The notes: generated by a model from the sequence alone, not told the origin. A stretch of DNA of 52,348 nt from an uncultured Anaerotignum sp. (GCF_934277605.1 NZ_CAKQVD010000008.1:1-52348); one strand, 5' to 3'; counted from the stretch's first letter, positions 26,188-33,675 are shown. Numbers and translations: made by a program.

Positions 26188-26331
26188 ATGATTACACAAG
26201 GAATATATCTTCTGATAGGACTTTTTATTGTTATGGTGATTATGCGGATTTTCTTAGACTTTTTAGATTACATGAGAATATATCGTTACGAACTAGAACA
26301 AGAAGAATCAGTCAGAAAGGATGTTAAATAA
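26188..26331 (+). CDS. Putative 47-residue single-pass membrane microprotein
   Basis: The frame starts MITQGIYLLIGLFIVMVIMR, one hydrophobic helix followed by LDFLDYMRIYRYELEQEE and a basic end (RKDVK). AGGGGTGA lies five bases before the ATG, a convincing ribosome binding site. The stop overlaps the next ATG by one base (TAATG), the usual sign of translational coupling. It shares a promoter and terminator with its neighbours. I recognise no family; the layout resembles small membrane regulators or type I toxins, but that is only an analogy. Confidence 0.55.
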   Translation: MITQGIYLLIGLFIVMVIMRIFLDFLDYMRIYRYELEQEESVRKDVK

Positions 26332-26471
26332 TGTCAAAGAGAGAGTTCTACCTGATTTGTTGTTTTATAATGGACTATTTCTTATCTGATATACTAATAT
26401 GTAATCGCACAAAAGAGAATAACTTATTTGTTATACTTCATAGAAAAAGAATGAAATCCAAAAAATCATAG
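26331..26471 (+). CDS. Putative 46-residue basic microprotein
   Basis: The frame starts MSKREFYLICCFIMDYFLSD and ends with a strongly basic tail (ILHRKRMKSKKS). The hydrophobic stretch with two adjacent Cys could lie at the membrane. It starts at a TAATG overlap with the 47-residue ORF, and GAAAGGATG 10-15 bases upstream may serve as ribosome binding site. It is followed directly by an intrinsic terminator. Family unknown. Coding status rests on position, coupling and the promoter-to-terminator frame, not on homology. Confidence 0.5.
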   Translation: MSKREFYLICCFIMDYFLSDILICNRTKENNLFVILHRKRMKSKKS

Positions 26472-26496
26472 TATACTCCCTCAAATTTTAAACTGT

Positions 26497-26529
26497 AAAG
26501 GGCAGCATTGAAAAATGTTGCCCTTTTTT
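26497..26529 (+). terminator. Terminator of the microprotein operon
   Basis: GGGCAGCATT pairs with AATGTTGCCC (one G-T pair) over a short loop, followed by six Ts. It is the clean end of the 26.0-26.5 kb transcription unit. Confidence 0.9.
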
Positions 26530-26530
26530 A

Positions 26531-26559
26531 TTGACAAGCCCTCCTCCACCCCCTACAAT
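26531..26559 (+). promoter_or_regulatory. Predicted sigma-A promoter of the MoxR/VWA operon
   Basis: TTGACA, 17 bp, TACAAT: consensus -35 and ideal spacing, 58 bp upstream of the MoxR ATG. It begins immediately after the preceding terminator. Confidence 0.8.
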
Positions 26560-26616
26560 AGTCATATTCCTAAATAATTCGTATGCAAACTAAATTGAGA
26601 AAGGCGTGAACCGAAA

Positions 26617-27429
26617 ATGAATCTCACATTTGAAGGAAGTAAAAATTACGTAGCCGGCGAAGAGCTGATGCGTTCCGTAAATATTGCCATTGCCCTGCAA
26701 AAGCCCCTGCTCATCAAGGGCGAGCCGGGTACAGGCAAAACCATGCTTGCCGAGGCAATCTCTCAGGCACTTGGCAAAAAGCTCATCATCTGGAATATCA
26801 AATCCACCACAAAGGCACAGGATGGCCTCTATGTGTATGACGTTGTTCAGCGTCTGTATGATTCCCAGTTCGGCAATGAAGGCGTGGATGATATCGGCAA
26901 ATATGTCAAGCTGGGAAAGCTTGGCGAGGCCTTCCACAGCGACGAGCAGGTCATTCTTTTGATTGATGAAATTGATAAGGCAGATTTGGAATTTCCCAAT
27001 GACCTGCTGTGGGAATTGGATAAAATGGAATTTTACATCCCCGAAACAAAGGAAACCATCAAAGCAAAGCAGCGTCCCATCGTGATTATAACCTCCAATG
27101 CGGAGAAGGAGCTGCCCGATGCCTTCCTGCGCCGCTGTATCTTCCACTACATTGAATTTCCCGATGCAGAGCAGATGGAGGAAATCATCAATGTGCATTT
27201 CGATCATGTGGAGGAAAACGTGCTGAAGCAGGTGCTTGCCACATTCTATTGGATTCGTGGGCTGTATAATATCCAGAAAAAGCCCAGCACCTCCGAGGTC
27301 ATCGACTGGATTCGTGCCTTGGAGCTGGGCGGTGTGCCTGCATGGAAAATCAAGGAGGCCGTTCCCTTCGCAGGCGTTCTTTTGAAAAAGAACGAGGACA
27401 TTGATACCCTGCGGAAATTTTTGAAGTAA
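26617..27429 (+). CDS. MoxR-family AAA+ ATPase
   Basis: A 270-residue protein. Walker A is GEPGTGKTMLA near residue 35, Walker B is VILLIDEIDKAD near 112, sensor 1 is IVIITSNAEKELPDAF, and the arginine-finger-type segment is LRRCIFHYIEFPD. MoxR ATPases act as chaperones with VWA-domain partners, often inserting metals or remodelling complexes. The partner is encoded 15 bp downstream. The client of this pair is not evident. The pair is common in Clostridia with unknown function. Confidence 0.92.
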   Translation: MNLTFEGSKNYVAGEELMRSVNIAIALQKPLLIKGEPGTGKTMLAEAISQALGKKLIIWNIKSTTKAQDGLYVYDVVQRLYDSQFGNEGVDDIGKYVKLGKLGEAFHSDEQVILLIDEIDKADLEFPNDLLWELDKMEFYIPETKETIKAKQRPIVIITSNAEKELPDAFLRRCIFHYIEFPDAEQMEEIINVHFDHVEENVLKQVLATFYWIRGLYNIQKKPSTSEVIDWIRALELGGVPAWKIKEAVPFAGVLLKKNEDIDTLRKFLK

Positions 27430-27444
27430 GTAGGTGAAGGACTC

Positions 27445-28644
27445 ATGTTTACTTCTTTTTTCTATCTCCTTCGTGCCAGAGGGCTGAAGGTTTCCCTCAA
27501 TGAATGGATGTCGCTCATCGAGGCACTCGATAAGGGGCTGCACCACTCCTCCTTTACGGGCTTTTATTATCTTTGCCGTGCTGTTTTGGTAAAAAGCGAG
27601 GCGGATTTTGATAAATTCGATGGTGCATTTCTGGAATATTTCAAGGATATGGAGCGTGCTACGGATGAGCTGCCCAAGGAGCTGTTGGATTGGCTGAATA
27701 AACCGAGAGAGGAGCTGGACGGCAGCTTCAGCGAGGAGGATCTCCTCCGCAACCTCGGTCTTTCCGAGCAGCAGATTCAGCAGATGTTTCTGGAGCGTTT
27801 GCAGGAGCAGCATGAGCAGCATAACGGCGGCTCCAAATGGATTGGCACCAGAGGGGCTTCCCCCTTCGGCAACAACGGACAGATTGATAAGGGCATTCGT
27901 GTGGGCGGCAAAAGCCAAAAGCGCAGTGCCTTTCAGGTGGCAGGCGAGCGAAAATTCCGTGATTTCCGTGAGGATAACATCTTGGATACCCGCCAATTCC
28001 AGATGGCATTCCGCCGCCTGCGGCAATTTTCTGCCCGTGCGGATGAAGCAAGAACCGAATTTGATGTGGATGGCACCATTCGGGAAACCTGCGACAATGC
28101 CGGCAATTTGAAGGTGGTCTATGATAAGCCCAGAAGAAATACCGTCAAGGTGCTGCTTTTGATGGACAGCGGCGGCTCCATGGATTTTTACAGCCGCATG
28201 TGCTCCGCCTTGTTCCAAGCAGTGCGCAATTCCAATCATTTCAAGGATTTGCAGGTGTTTTATTTCCACAACTGCATTTATTCCAGAATCTTCAAGGATC
28301 CTCGGATGCACCCCAATTCTGCCATTTCAACCGAATGGATTTTGCAGAACATCAGCAGTGAATATAAGGTCATCATCGTGGGGGATGCCCAGATGGACCC
28401 CTATGAGCTGATGGAGGGAAGCTGGTATAGCTATGGCTCCCGTGACCGCACCCCCGGCATTGAATGGCTCAAGCGCTTCAAGGAAAAATACCCCCATATC
28501 GTGTGGCTGAACCCCTCCGAGCGTCCCTATTGGGGCGGCTGGTGGGCAAAAACCTACGATATTTTAGCAAATGAATTTGATATGTATCGGCTGACCTTGG
28601 ATGATTTGAATAACGCATTAAAGAAGCTAATGGTAAATCGATAA
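27445..28644 (+). CDS. VWA-domain protein (CoxE-like), partner of MoxR
   Basis: A 399-residue protein. Helical N-terminal part (FFYLLRARGLKVSLNEWMSLIEAL), an acidic linker near 90-130, then RRLRQFSARADEARTEFDVDGTIRETCDN and a C-terminal von Willebrand A domain starting VKVLLLMDSGGSMDF. The MIDAS motif is DSGGS instead of DxSxS; the second position is Gly, as in several CoxE-like proteins. The ending WGGWWAKTYDILANEFDMYRLTLDDLNNALKKLM is typical of this family. It is co-transcribed with the MoxR ATPase. Confidence 0.9.
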   Translation: MFTSFFYLLRARGLKVSLNEWMSLIEALDKGLHHSSFTGFYYLCRAVLVKSEADFDKFDGAFLEYFKDMERATDELPKELLDWLNKPREELDGSFSEEDLLRNLGLSEQQIQQMFLERLQEQHEQHNGGSKWIGTRGASPFGNNGQIDKGIRVGGKSQKRSAFQVAGERKFRDFREDNILDTRQFQMAFRRLRQFSARADEARTEFDVDGTIRETCDNAGNLKVVYDKPRRNTVKVLLLMDSGGSMDFYSRMCSALFQAVRNSNHFKDLQVFYFHNCIYSRIFKDPRMHPNSAISTEWILQNISSEYKVIIVGDAQMDPYELMEGSWYSYGSRDRTPGIEWLKRFKEKYPHIVWLNPSERPYWGGWWAKTYDILANEFDMYRLTLDDLNNALKKLMVNR

Positions 28645-28655
28645 ACTGATTTTTA

Positions 28656-28687
28656 CCCCTGTTGGATATCCAACAGGGGCTATTTTT
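28656..28687 (+). terminator. Terminator of the MoxR/VWA operon
   Basis: A 24-bp perfect palindrome, CCCCTGTTGGAT then ATCCAACAGGGG, followed by a T run. It also overlaps the last codons of the convergent SLOG pseudogene (stop at 28680). Confidence 0.9.
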
Positions 28688-29143
28688 TGCGTTCCGCTAA
28701 ATTGATAATCTTCTTCTTTTTCTTTTTGGCGTACTGTAATGTTGCGTAAGCCCCGCCTTCCTTCCGCTCTACCATCGCAATCACATAATCCGCCTGCTCT
28801 ACCATCCAACGATTTCGCAGTACAATCGCACGCTTATAATGCGCTCCCTCTAATATGGATGGTATCAGCACCAAATCAAACATGCTTTCATAATACACCG
28901 AATTCACATTGATTCTTTTTTGCAGATACGGCAATACAAGAATCAAAGATATCTCCTTTTCCCTGTATTGTCTTTTCAGCACTCGCACTGCCGCTGCGCA
29001 CAAATCGTCAAACTTCCCCATTCCACCCACAAAACATTCTATCGGCGATTCCGCATATTATTGATTTCTTCCAATACCTCTGTAATATCCTCCACCCGCA
29101 CCCCACAAACATCTCTATGTCCTGCGAATATACACCGAATCAT
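28680..29143 (-). pseudogene. SLOG-family (DUF1273-like) protein, split by a frameshift
   Basis: Two adjacent minus-strand frames make up one protein. The first (29143-29039) starts MIRCIFAGHRDVCG, the nucleotide-binding strand-turn of SLOG/LOG-like proteins, and stops at TAG 29041. The second picks up in another frame at about 29045 with PIECFVGGMGKFDDLCAAAV and runs to 28680, containing VYYESMFDLVLIP, RAIVLRNRWMVEQADYVIAMV and GGAYATLQYA. The junction must fall within about 20 bases, where no homopolymer exists to favour programmed slippage. The ATG at 29143 has GGTGGGGG upstream. It is divergent from an XRE regulator. Confidence 0.75.
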
Positions 29144-29279
29144 GATATCCCCCACCTTTTTCCTCTGCATAAAATTTTCGCAAGTTATAAATTGTATAAA
29201 TAATATATCTATACAGTTTATTATAACGAACCTTAACAAAAGATACAATGTAGAAAAATATGCAGAGGAGGGTTGCTTG

Positions 29280-29633
29280 ATGGAACTTGATTACAAAGCA
29301 ATCGGGAAAAGAATCAAAATCGCACGCATCCAAGCCGAGCTTTCTCAGGAAGCATTAGCCGAAAAGGCAGACCTTTCCCCTACTCACATGAGCAATATCG
29401 AAAATGCCAATACAAAGCTGAGCCTGCCAATGCTGATTTCCATTGCAAATGCACTTTCCGTATCTGCGGATACTCTGCTTTGCGATTCTGTTATCCATTC
29501 CAAAGAAATTTTCGCACAGGAAATCCAAAGCGCTGTGGCGGACTGCGATGAATATGAAATTCGCATCCTGACGGAAATTCTGAAAGCATCCAAGTGCGCA
29601 CTGCGGCAGAATAAAAAATTGAATCCGCACTAA
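29280..29633 (+). CDS. XRE-family helix-turn-helix transcriptional regulator
   Basis: A 117-residue protein. The Cro/CI-type HTH lies at about residues 8-65: IGKRIKIARIQAELSQEALAEKADLS, then THMSNIENANTKLSLPMLISIANALSVSADTLL. The remaining 50 residues form an acidic helical tail. Start ATG 29280 has AGGAGGG seven bases upstream. It is divergent from the SLOG pseudogene across an AT-rich region of about 135 bp, so regulation of that gene is possible. Phage-repressor ancestry is possible, but no phage genes are near. Confidence 0.92.
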   Translation: MELDYKAIGKRIKIARIQAELSQEALAEKADLSPTHMSNIENANTKLSLPMLISIANALSVSADTLLCDSVIHSKEIFAQEIQSAVADCDEYEIRILTEILKASKCALRQNKKLNPH

Positions 29634-29635
29634 AA

Positions 29636-29657
29636 AAAGAACCCAAAAGGGTTCTTT
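29636..29657 (+). terminator. Terminator of the XRE regulator gene
   Basis: AAAGAACCC pairs with GGGTTCTTT over a four-A loop, two bases past the stop codon. The T tract is short (three Ts), so termination may be partial. Confidence 0.65.
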
Positions 29658-29680
29658 AGGGTGTCGACAAAGTCGACACC

Positions 29681-29849
29681 TAAGTCGAAATCAGGATTTC
29701 GACTTGCTAAGACAGAGGAATAAACAGACGAGTTCCATCAGCTTAAAAGCCTCGAAACCTTGTCAGCACTTTGCTTTGCGTAGCAAAGTAATGAATAATT
29801 TGTTTCCCAAACCCTTCCGCATCACAAAAATAACTTTGTCTACAGTCTG
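29681..29849 (-). repeat. Structured intergenic repeat A, copy 2 (internally deleted)
   Basis: Read on the minus strand this matches copy 4 (51419-51664) at both ends: the CAGACTGTAGACAAAGT start, the GGGAAACAAATT stretch, GGCTTTTAAGCTGATGGAACTC, and the final stem AAGTCGAAATC/GATTTCGACTT (29682-29705). About 90 bp of the middle are missing, including one arm of two stems, so this copy seems degraded. An extra GGTGTCGAC/GTCGACACC palindrome adjoins it at about 29659-29680. Confidence 0.8.
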
Positions 29850-29850
29850 G

Positions 29851-29881
29851 GGCGGCATGATTTCACTCATGCCGCCTTTTC
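29851..29881 (+). terminator. Intrinsic terminator after repeat A copy 2
   Basis: GGCGGCATGA pairs with TCATGCCGCC over a six-base loop, then TTTTC. It is oriented on the plus strand and precedes the promoter region of the gene at 29972. Confidence 0.8.
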
Positions 29882-29971
29882 GTTTGCAGTGTGCATAATT
29901 CTCCCGCCTTTTCGGCAAGAAGGACATCCCCTTTGCATAGAATGATACCAAAAGCCAAAAAGGAGGAGCTT

Positions 29972-30460
29972 ATGTATCCCTATAATCGAAATACACAGCT
30001 TTATCATTGCCTTGCGAAAGAAGCCCCGACACAGGAGCGGACACTGCTTGCAAAGGACAAACGCTTGGAGGAGCTGCTTTCCCTTGCCAATGAGGAGGCC
30101 ATGCAGACTGCACAAAAAACAGAGACGCTTTTGCACAGCGCAGAGCTTGCGGAGGCGGAAAACCTGCTGAAAACCATGTATCTGGACGGCAAAAAGCATT
30201 TGCGGCTTTTGCAGGAGCTTTGCTTTTCCATCTTCGGCACGGCACCGCAGAGCAAGGAGACCCCCGCCGCAAGCACTGCGGACACCTGCACGCTTTTGGA
30301 GGAGCTGCTGTGCGAGGAAATGGATGATATCTCATTTTATCGGGATTTGCTCTTTGCCATGCCGACAGGGGAGCTGCAGCATCCCTTTTGGGAAATCATC
30401 ACGGATAAGCAAAACCATGCCACCGCACTTTCTCATCTGTATGCAAAATACTTTCGCTAA
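29972..30460 (+). CDS. Uncharacterised MYPY-type helical protein (possibly ferritin-like)
   Basis: A 162-residue soluble protein starting MYPYNRNTQLYHCLAKEA. It appears almost wholly helical, with acidic segments such as LLEELLCEEMDDISFYRDLLFAMP and a late DKQNHATALSHLYAKYF. The spacing of Glu and His residues is reminiscent of ferritin-like four-helix proteins, but a full metal-ligand set cannot be assigned by eye. AGGAGG lies five bases before ATG 29972. A TTTGCATAGAATG motif about 30 bp upstream resembles the one before the gene at 41628, which also begins MYPY. A sporulation role is possible. Confidence 0.7.
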   Translation: MYPYNRNTQLYHCLAKEAPTQERTLLAKDKRLEELLSLANEEAMQTAQKTETLLHSAELAEAENLLKTMYLDGKKHLRLLQELCFSIFGTAPQSKETPAASTADTCTLLEELLCEEMDDISFYRDLLFAMPTGELQHPFWEIITDKQNHATALSHLYAKYFR

Positions 30461-30530
30461 ACCTCTGTAAATTCTCATTTTTTCGTGTTATGATAGGGGA
30501 AAAATAACACAAAGGAAAGGAAGATACCCC

Positions 30531-30941
30531 ATGAGCGACTGTATTTTTTGCAAAATCATTGCAGGAGAAATCCCTTCTGCAACCATATACGAGGATGATG
30601 AATTTCAAGTTATTCTGGACAGATTCCCCTCCGGCGAGGGCCATGCGCTGATTCTGCCCAAGCAGCACGTTGCGAACATCTTTGAAATTGAGCCTGCCTT
30701 GGCGGGCAGAGCCTTTGCACTGGCAGCAAAGCTGGCAAGCGCCATGAAGGAGGTTCTCGGCTTTACGGATATGAACATTTTGCAGAACAACGGCCCGATT
30801 GCCGGACAGACCGTGTTCCACTTCCATATCCACCTGATTCCCAGACGAGAGGGCGACGGCATCCATGTGACTTGGACACCCTCGGAGCCTACGGATGCAC
30901 AGATTGCGGCAGTGCAGGCAAGGCTGAAGGATTTGATTTAA
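30531..30941 (+). CDS. HIT-family nucleotide hydrolase (HinT-like)
   Basis: A 136-residue protein starting MSDCIFCKIIAGEIPSATIYEDD, with the zinc-type CxxC seen in many bacterial HITs. It has GHALILPKQHVANIF and the catalytic histidine triad TVFHFHIHLIPR near residue 100. HinT proteins hydrolyse AMP-linked phosphoramidates and acyl-adenylates. Length and motifs are complete. AAAGGAAAGGAAG lies upstream. It seems monocistronic. Confidence 0.95.
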   Translation: MSDCIFCKIIAGEIPSATIYEDDEFQVILDRFPSGEGHALILPKQHVANIFEIEPALAGRAFALAAKLASAMKEVLGFTDMNILQNNGPIAGQTVFHFHIHLIPRREGDGIHVTWTPSEPTDAQIAAVQARLKDLI

Positions 30942-30967
30942 CGCACTAAATCGAAAAGGACATCTGA

Positions 30968-31139
30968 AAATGTACCGACCACCAAGGGTTAAACCAAAAT
31001 TTAACGATTGGAGGTCGGTATTTTTATGGCTAAATATCGTGATGCGTTTAAGAAACAAGCGGTGCGATACACCCGATATCAGATCTCTGTCCAAACGAAA
31101 TCAGATCGACTTTGGAAAAATTGCTTTCAACGCCCTTGA
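30968..31139 (+). mobile_element. IS3-like insertion sequence remnant (left end and start of OrfA)
   Basis: TGTACCGACC at 30970 pairs with GGTCGGTA about 40 bp later and is followed by TTTTT and ATG 31026. The frame reads MAKYRDAFKKQAVRYTRYQI, resembling the opening of IS3-family OrfA transposases, then runs into unrelated sequence and stops at 31139 after 37 residues. Only the left end survives; I see no matching right end nearby. The assignment rests on the N-terminal pattern and the hairpin-then-ATG layout. Confidence 0.45.
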
Positions 31140-31214
31140 TCTTCTTCCGATGATTAGATATATCAAAAATAAATTTTTTGTATTTTATTTCTTTCATTCA
31201 GTCGATTGCTACGG

Positions 31215-31243
31215 TTGTCTGTATCCATAAATAATGTTATACT
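31215..31243 (+). promoter_or_regulatory. Predicted sigma-A promoter of the diguanylate cyclase gene
   Basis: TTGTCT, 17 bp, TATACT. Transcription would start near 31250, leaving a leader of about 245 nt before the ATG at 31496. Confidence 0.65.
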
Positions 31244-31249
31244 ATAAAT

Positions 31250-31495
31250 AATAAATATGAATACTCAAATTCAAATGCAGAAATATAATAGCATCTTCGA
31301 CTTTTTATCATTTTATTTTCGTCTGAGACATCATAAAAGAATCCTTGATCTCTCAAATTTTGAGGGAAATCATTAAGTCTGCCGGATGCAATAGGTATGC
31401 CCTAAGGGTGAGTATCCTTTAGCGTGTTTGAAAGAAGTATCATCTCATGTGTATATCCTTTTTGTATCGCTTAAGCACAGGAGGGGAAAATAGCA
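31250..31495 (+). promoter_or_regulatory. Long 5' leader of the diguanylate cyclase gene, unidentified
   Basis: About 245 nt between the predicted start of transcription and the cyclase ATG hold no ORF with a ribosome binding site. The sequence includes a CTCAAATTTTGAGG palindrome at about 31356 and a GC-richer block at 31379-31425 with CCCTAAGGG. I compared it by eye with c-di-GMP-I, c-di-GMP-II, TPP, SAM and cobalamin riboswitch cores and found no match. It may be an unrecognised regulatory RNA or simply a long leader. Confidence 0.35.
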
Positions 31496-32905
31496 ATGAA
31501 AAAGAAAAAGATTATCATTCCTGCAGTTGTAATCATCCTTGTCGCATTATTTCTTGAAGTCACGATTTTGAATTTTACGAACGACAGCAATTCGTACCGA
31601 ACCTCGAAGGTGCTTGCCGACCGTGTGATTGCTGTGCTTAATAAAAATGATACGCGCAGGAATGAGCTTACCGAATTCTTGAAGGTTGAGTATATCGTAA
31701 GGGCTAAAGCGGTAGCATATATTTTAGACGCAAAGCCGCAGGTGGAGGCTGATGTTGAGGAGCTGCGGCATATAGCAGAGCTGCTGTCTATTGATGAAAT
31801 ACATATATTTGATCAAAACGGCTCCATTTACAGCGGCACCCTGCCGAAATATTTTGGATATAATTTTGATTCGGGAGCGCAAATGAGTTATTTTAAGCCA
31901 ATGCTTACGGATAAGGAGCTTACCCTGTGCCAAGAAATCACTCCGAATACAGCGGAAAAAAAGATGATGATGTATGCAATAACTTGGAATGACGATAAAA
32001 CCAAAATGGTTCAGGTTGGCATTGAGCCGGGACGTCTTCTCCATGAAATACGGCAAACTCACATCTTTAATGTGGTAGCGGCTATGCCAATGTATGAGGG
32101 AATGGAAATATATGTTGCGGATGCGGAGAATCATATAATTTCCGGAGCAACAGACAGAGGCAAAATCAGAAAAACACTGGATGAAATCGGAATCCCCCTT
32201 TCGCATACCGATAAGAAGGAAGAGTTTTTAAGATCGGTGCGAATAAACGGAAAACCCTGCAGATGTACGATACGCCGAGATAGTAAATATATTGTTGCGG
32301 TAGCGGAGGAAAAAGCACTCCACTTGCAGGAGTCTATTTCCGCAATGCTGATTGTCGCTGTATATCTGATATTGGCTTCGTTATGCATGATTTATATGCT
32401 CTCAAAGGTTATAAATGAAAAATTTGAAAAAGAGAGGCTGTTATACATATCCAACACAGATGAAATCACCGGATGCTTTAATCGACATGCGTATGAGGTC
32501 GATATCAGCCAATTTGACTTTGAAAAAGATTGGATTTATATTTCCATGGATCTCAACGGCTTAAAGCGTGCAAATGATTCCTATGGACACGCAGCAGGAG
32601 ATGAGCTGATCTGCGGCATTGCAGACTGTCTGAAAGATATTTTTAGTGAAAGCGGCAAGATATACCGCATCGGCGGGGATGAATTTGTTGTTATCCTTAC
32701 AGAGCAATTACAGCAGTTTGAAGATTTAATGAAGGCATTTGACTCCAACGTAAAAAGCTGGCGTGGTACGCTTATAGATTCGATGACAATTTCATATGGC
32801 TGCGTTTTCAGTACCGAGCGGAACTGGAACAGCATAGATGAAATTTCAAGAGTTGCAGACCAAAGAATGTATGAATGTAAAAAGCGTCATTATGGCAAAA
32901 ATTGA
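31496..32905 (+). CDS. Membrane-bound diguanylate cyclase (sensor plus GGDEF)
   Basis: A 469-residue protein. TM1 covers about 5-25 (IIIPAVVIILVALFLEVTI). An extracytoplasmic sensor of about 250 residues follows, with Cache-like segments such as ELLSIDEIHIFDQNGSIYSG and MEIYVADAENHIISGA. TM2 is near 280-300 (MLIVAVYLILASLCMIYML). The GGDEF domain begins YISNTDEITGCFNRHAYE, has DLNGLKRANDSYGHAAGDELI, and an intact active site RIGGDEFVVI. It should make c-di-GMP. I see no RxxD inhibitory site four residues before the motif. AGGAGGGG precedes the start. Confidence 0.92.
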   Translation: MKKKKIIIPAVVIILVALFLEVTILNFTNDSNSYRTSKVLADRVIAVLNKNDTRRNELTEFLKVEYIVRAKAVAYILDAKPQVEADVEELRHIAELLSIDEIHIFDQNGSIYSGTLPKYFGYNFDSGAQMSYFKPMLTDKELTLCQEITPNTAEKKMMMYAITWNDDKTKMVQVGIEPGRLLHEIRQTHIFNVVAAMPMYEGMEIYVADAENHIISGATDRGKIRKTLDEIGIPLSHTDKKEEFLRSVRINGKPCRCTIRRDSKYIVAVAEEKALHLQESISAMLIVAVYLILASLCMIYMLSKVINEKFEKERLLYISNTDEITGCFNRHAYEVDISQFDFEKDWIYISMDLNGLKRANDSYGHAAGDELICGIADCLKDIFSESGKIYRIGGDEFVVILTEQLQQFEDLMKAFDSNVKSWRGTLIDSMTISYGCVFSTERNWNSIDEISRVADQRMYECKKRHYGKN

Positions 32906-32950
32906 TTTTCTTCAGAACTGAAATTGATTTTTCTTCAGAACCGAAACCGA
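32902..32950 (+). repeat. Short tandem repeat upstream of the hemerythrin promoter
   Basis: Two adjacent copies of about 23 bp: TTGATTTTCTTCAGAACTGAA and TTGATTTTTCTTCAGAACCGAA. They begin in the last codons of the cyclase gene and end at the hemerythrin -35. The position fits an activator or repressor site, or recent slippage. A partial third start (ACCGATTGACTT) runs into the -35. Confidence 0.5.
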
Positions 32951-32979
32951 TTGACTTTTAGCGGAAAGATAGCTAAAAT
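32951..32979 (+). promoter_or_regulatory. Predicted sigma-A promoter of the bacteriohemerythrin gene
   Basis: TTGACT, 17 bp, TAAAAT, about 67 bp upstream of the ATG at 33046. AAGGAGGGG lies directly before the start codon. Confidence 0.7.
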
Positions 32980-33045
32980 AAAAAACATAGAAACCGGCAG
33001 AGCAGTGAATGACTGCCTGCGAAAAAGAATTAAGGAGGGGTAACA

Positions 33046-33453
33046 ATGGCTTTTACATGGACAAAGGAATTAGAAACAGGCAATGCACAAATAGATAATG
33101 AGCATAAGCAATTGATTCAGGCAATCAATAATCTTCTTGCAGCCTGCAGCGCAGGAAAGGGCAGAAACGAATTGGCTCATACAATGGATTTTTTGAATCA
33201 GTATACCAGAACGCACTTTCAGCATGAGCAGGCTCTGCAAATGAAATCCGGATACCCTGATTATGTAAATCACAAAAGGCTTCATGATGGTTTCATTAAG
33301 GTTGTGGATAACCTTTCTGCTCGCTTAAAGGCAGAAGGCCCCACGATTCTGCTTGTAGGTGAAATCAATAACCAGTTAGGCGGTTGGCTTGTAAAGCATA
33401 TCAAAACCGAAGATGTGAAGGTGGCAAAGCACGTTATGTCCCAGAAAAAATAA
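33046..33453 (+). CDS. Bacteriohemerythrin
   Basis: A 135-residue four-helix protein with all diiron ligands of bacteriohemerythrins: DNEHKQL (His with Asp/Glu nearby), THFQHEQAL (His and Glu), HKRLHDGF (two His) and VKHIKTED (His and Asp). It binds O2 reversibly at a non-haem diiron centre and is used for oxygen sensing, scavenging or delivery. It has its own promoter and terminator and lies between two diguanylate cyclase genes, which suggests an oxygen-to-c-di-GMP link, though no physical coupling is shown. Confidence 0.95.
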   Translation: MAFTWTKELETGNAQIDNEHKQLIQAINNLLAACSAGKGRNELAHTMDFLNQYTRTHFQHEQALQMKSGYPDYVNHKRLHDGFIKVVDNLSARLKAEGPTILLVGEINNQLGGWLVKHIKTEDVKVAKHVMSQKK

Positions 33454-33570
33454 CAGGCACAAAGGCGGATCATACATAAAGGCGTTCTGCTTTCGGTGCT
33501 TGCCGAATGAAGCTCAAAACACGGCTTTATGAAAAGGAACGCATGAGACTTTGGAGCTGCCCACAAAAAG

Positions 33571-33621
33571 AGAAACCGATAAAAGCTGTATCACTACAGC
33601 CTTTATCGGTTCTATTTTTTT
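33571..33621. terminator. Terminator after bacteriohemerythrin, usable from both sides
   Basis: AGAAACCGATAAAAGCTGTA pairs with TACAGCCTTTATCGGTTCT over a four-base loop, with ATTTTTTT after on the plus strand. On the minus strand a CTTTTTG run follows, so it can also end the convergent cyclase gene. Confidence 0.88.
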
Positions 33622-33675
33622 AGACACAAAAAACGAGGACATGTAAAGCTTTTTCTGTAAAAGCCTCCGATTCAT

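Noticed and set aside
26590..28311. 573-codon frame on the minus strand opposite MoxR/VWA
   Set aside because: Antisense shadow of two well-supported genes; no recognisable motif and no ribosome binding site.
29280..29633. Prophage remnant suggested by the XRE regulator
   Set aside because: No integrase, structural or lysis genes are nearby. A lone XRE gene is not sufficient.
31250..31495. c-di-GMP riboswitch before the cyclase gene
   Set aside because: The conserved GEMM-I and GEMM-II core blocks could not be found, so the region is listed only as an unidentified leader.
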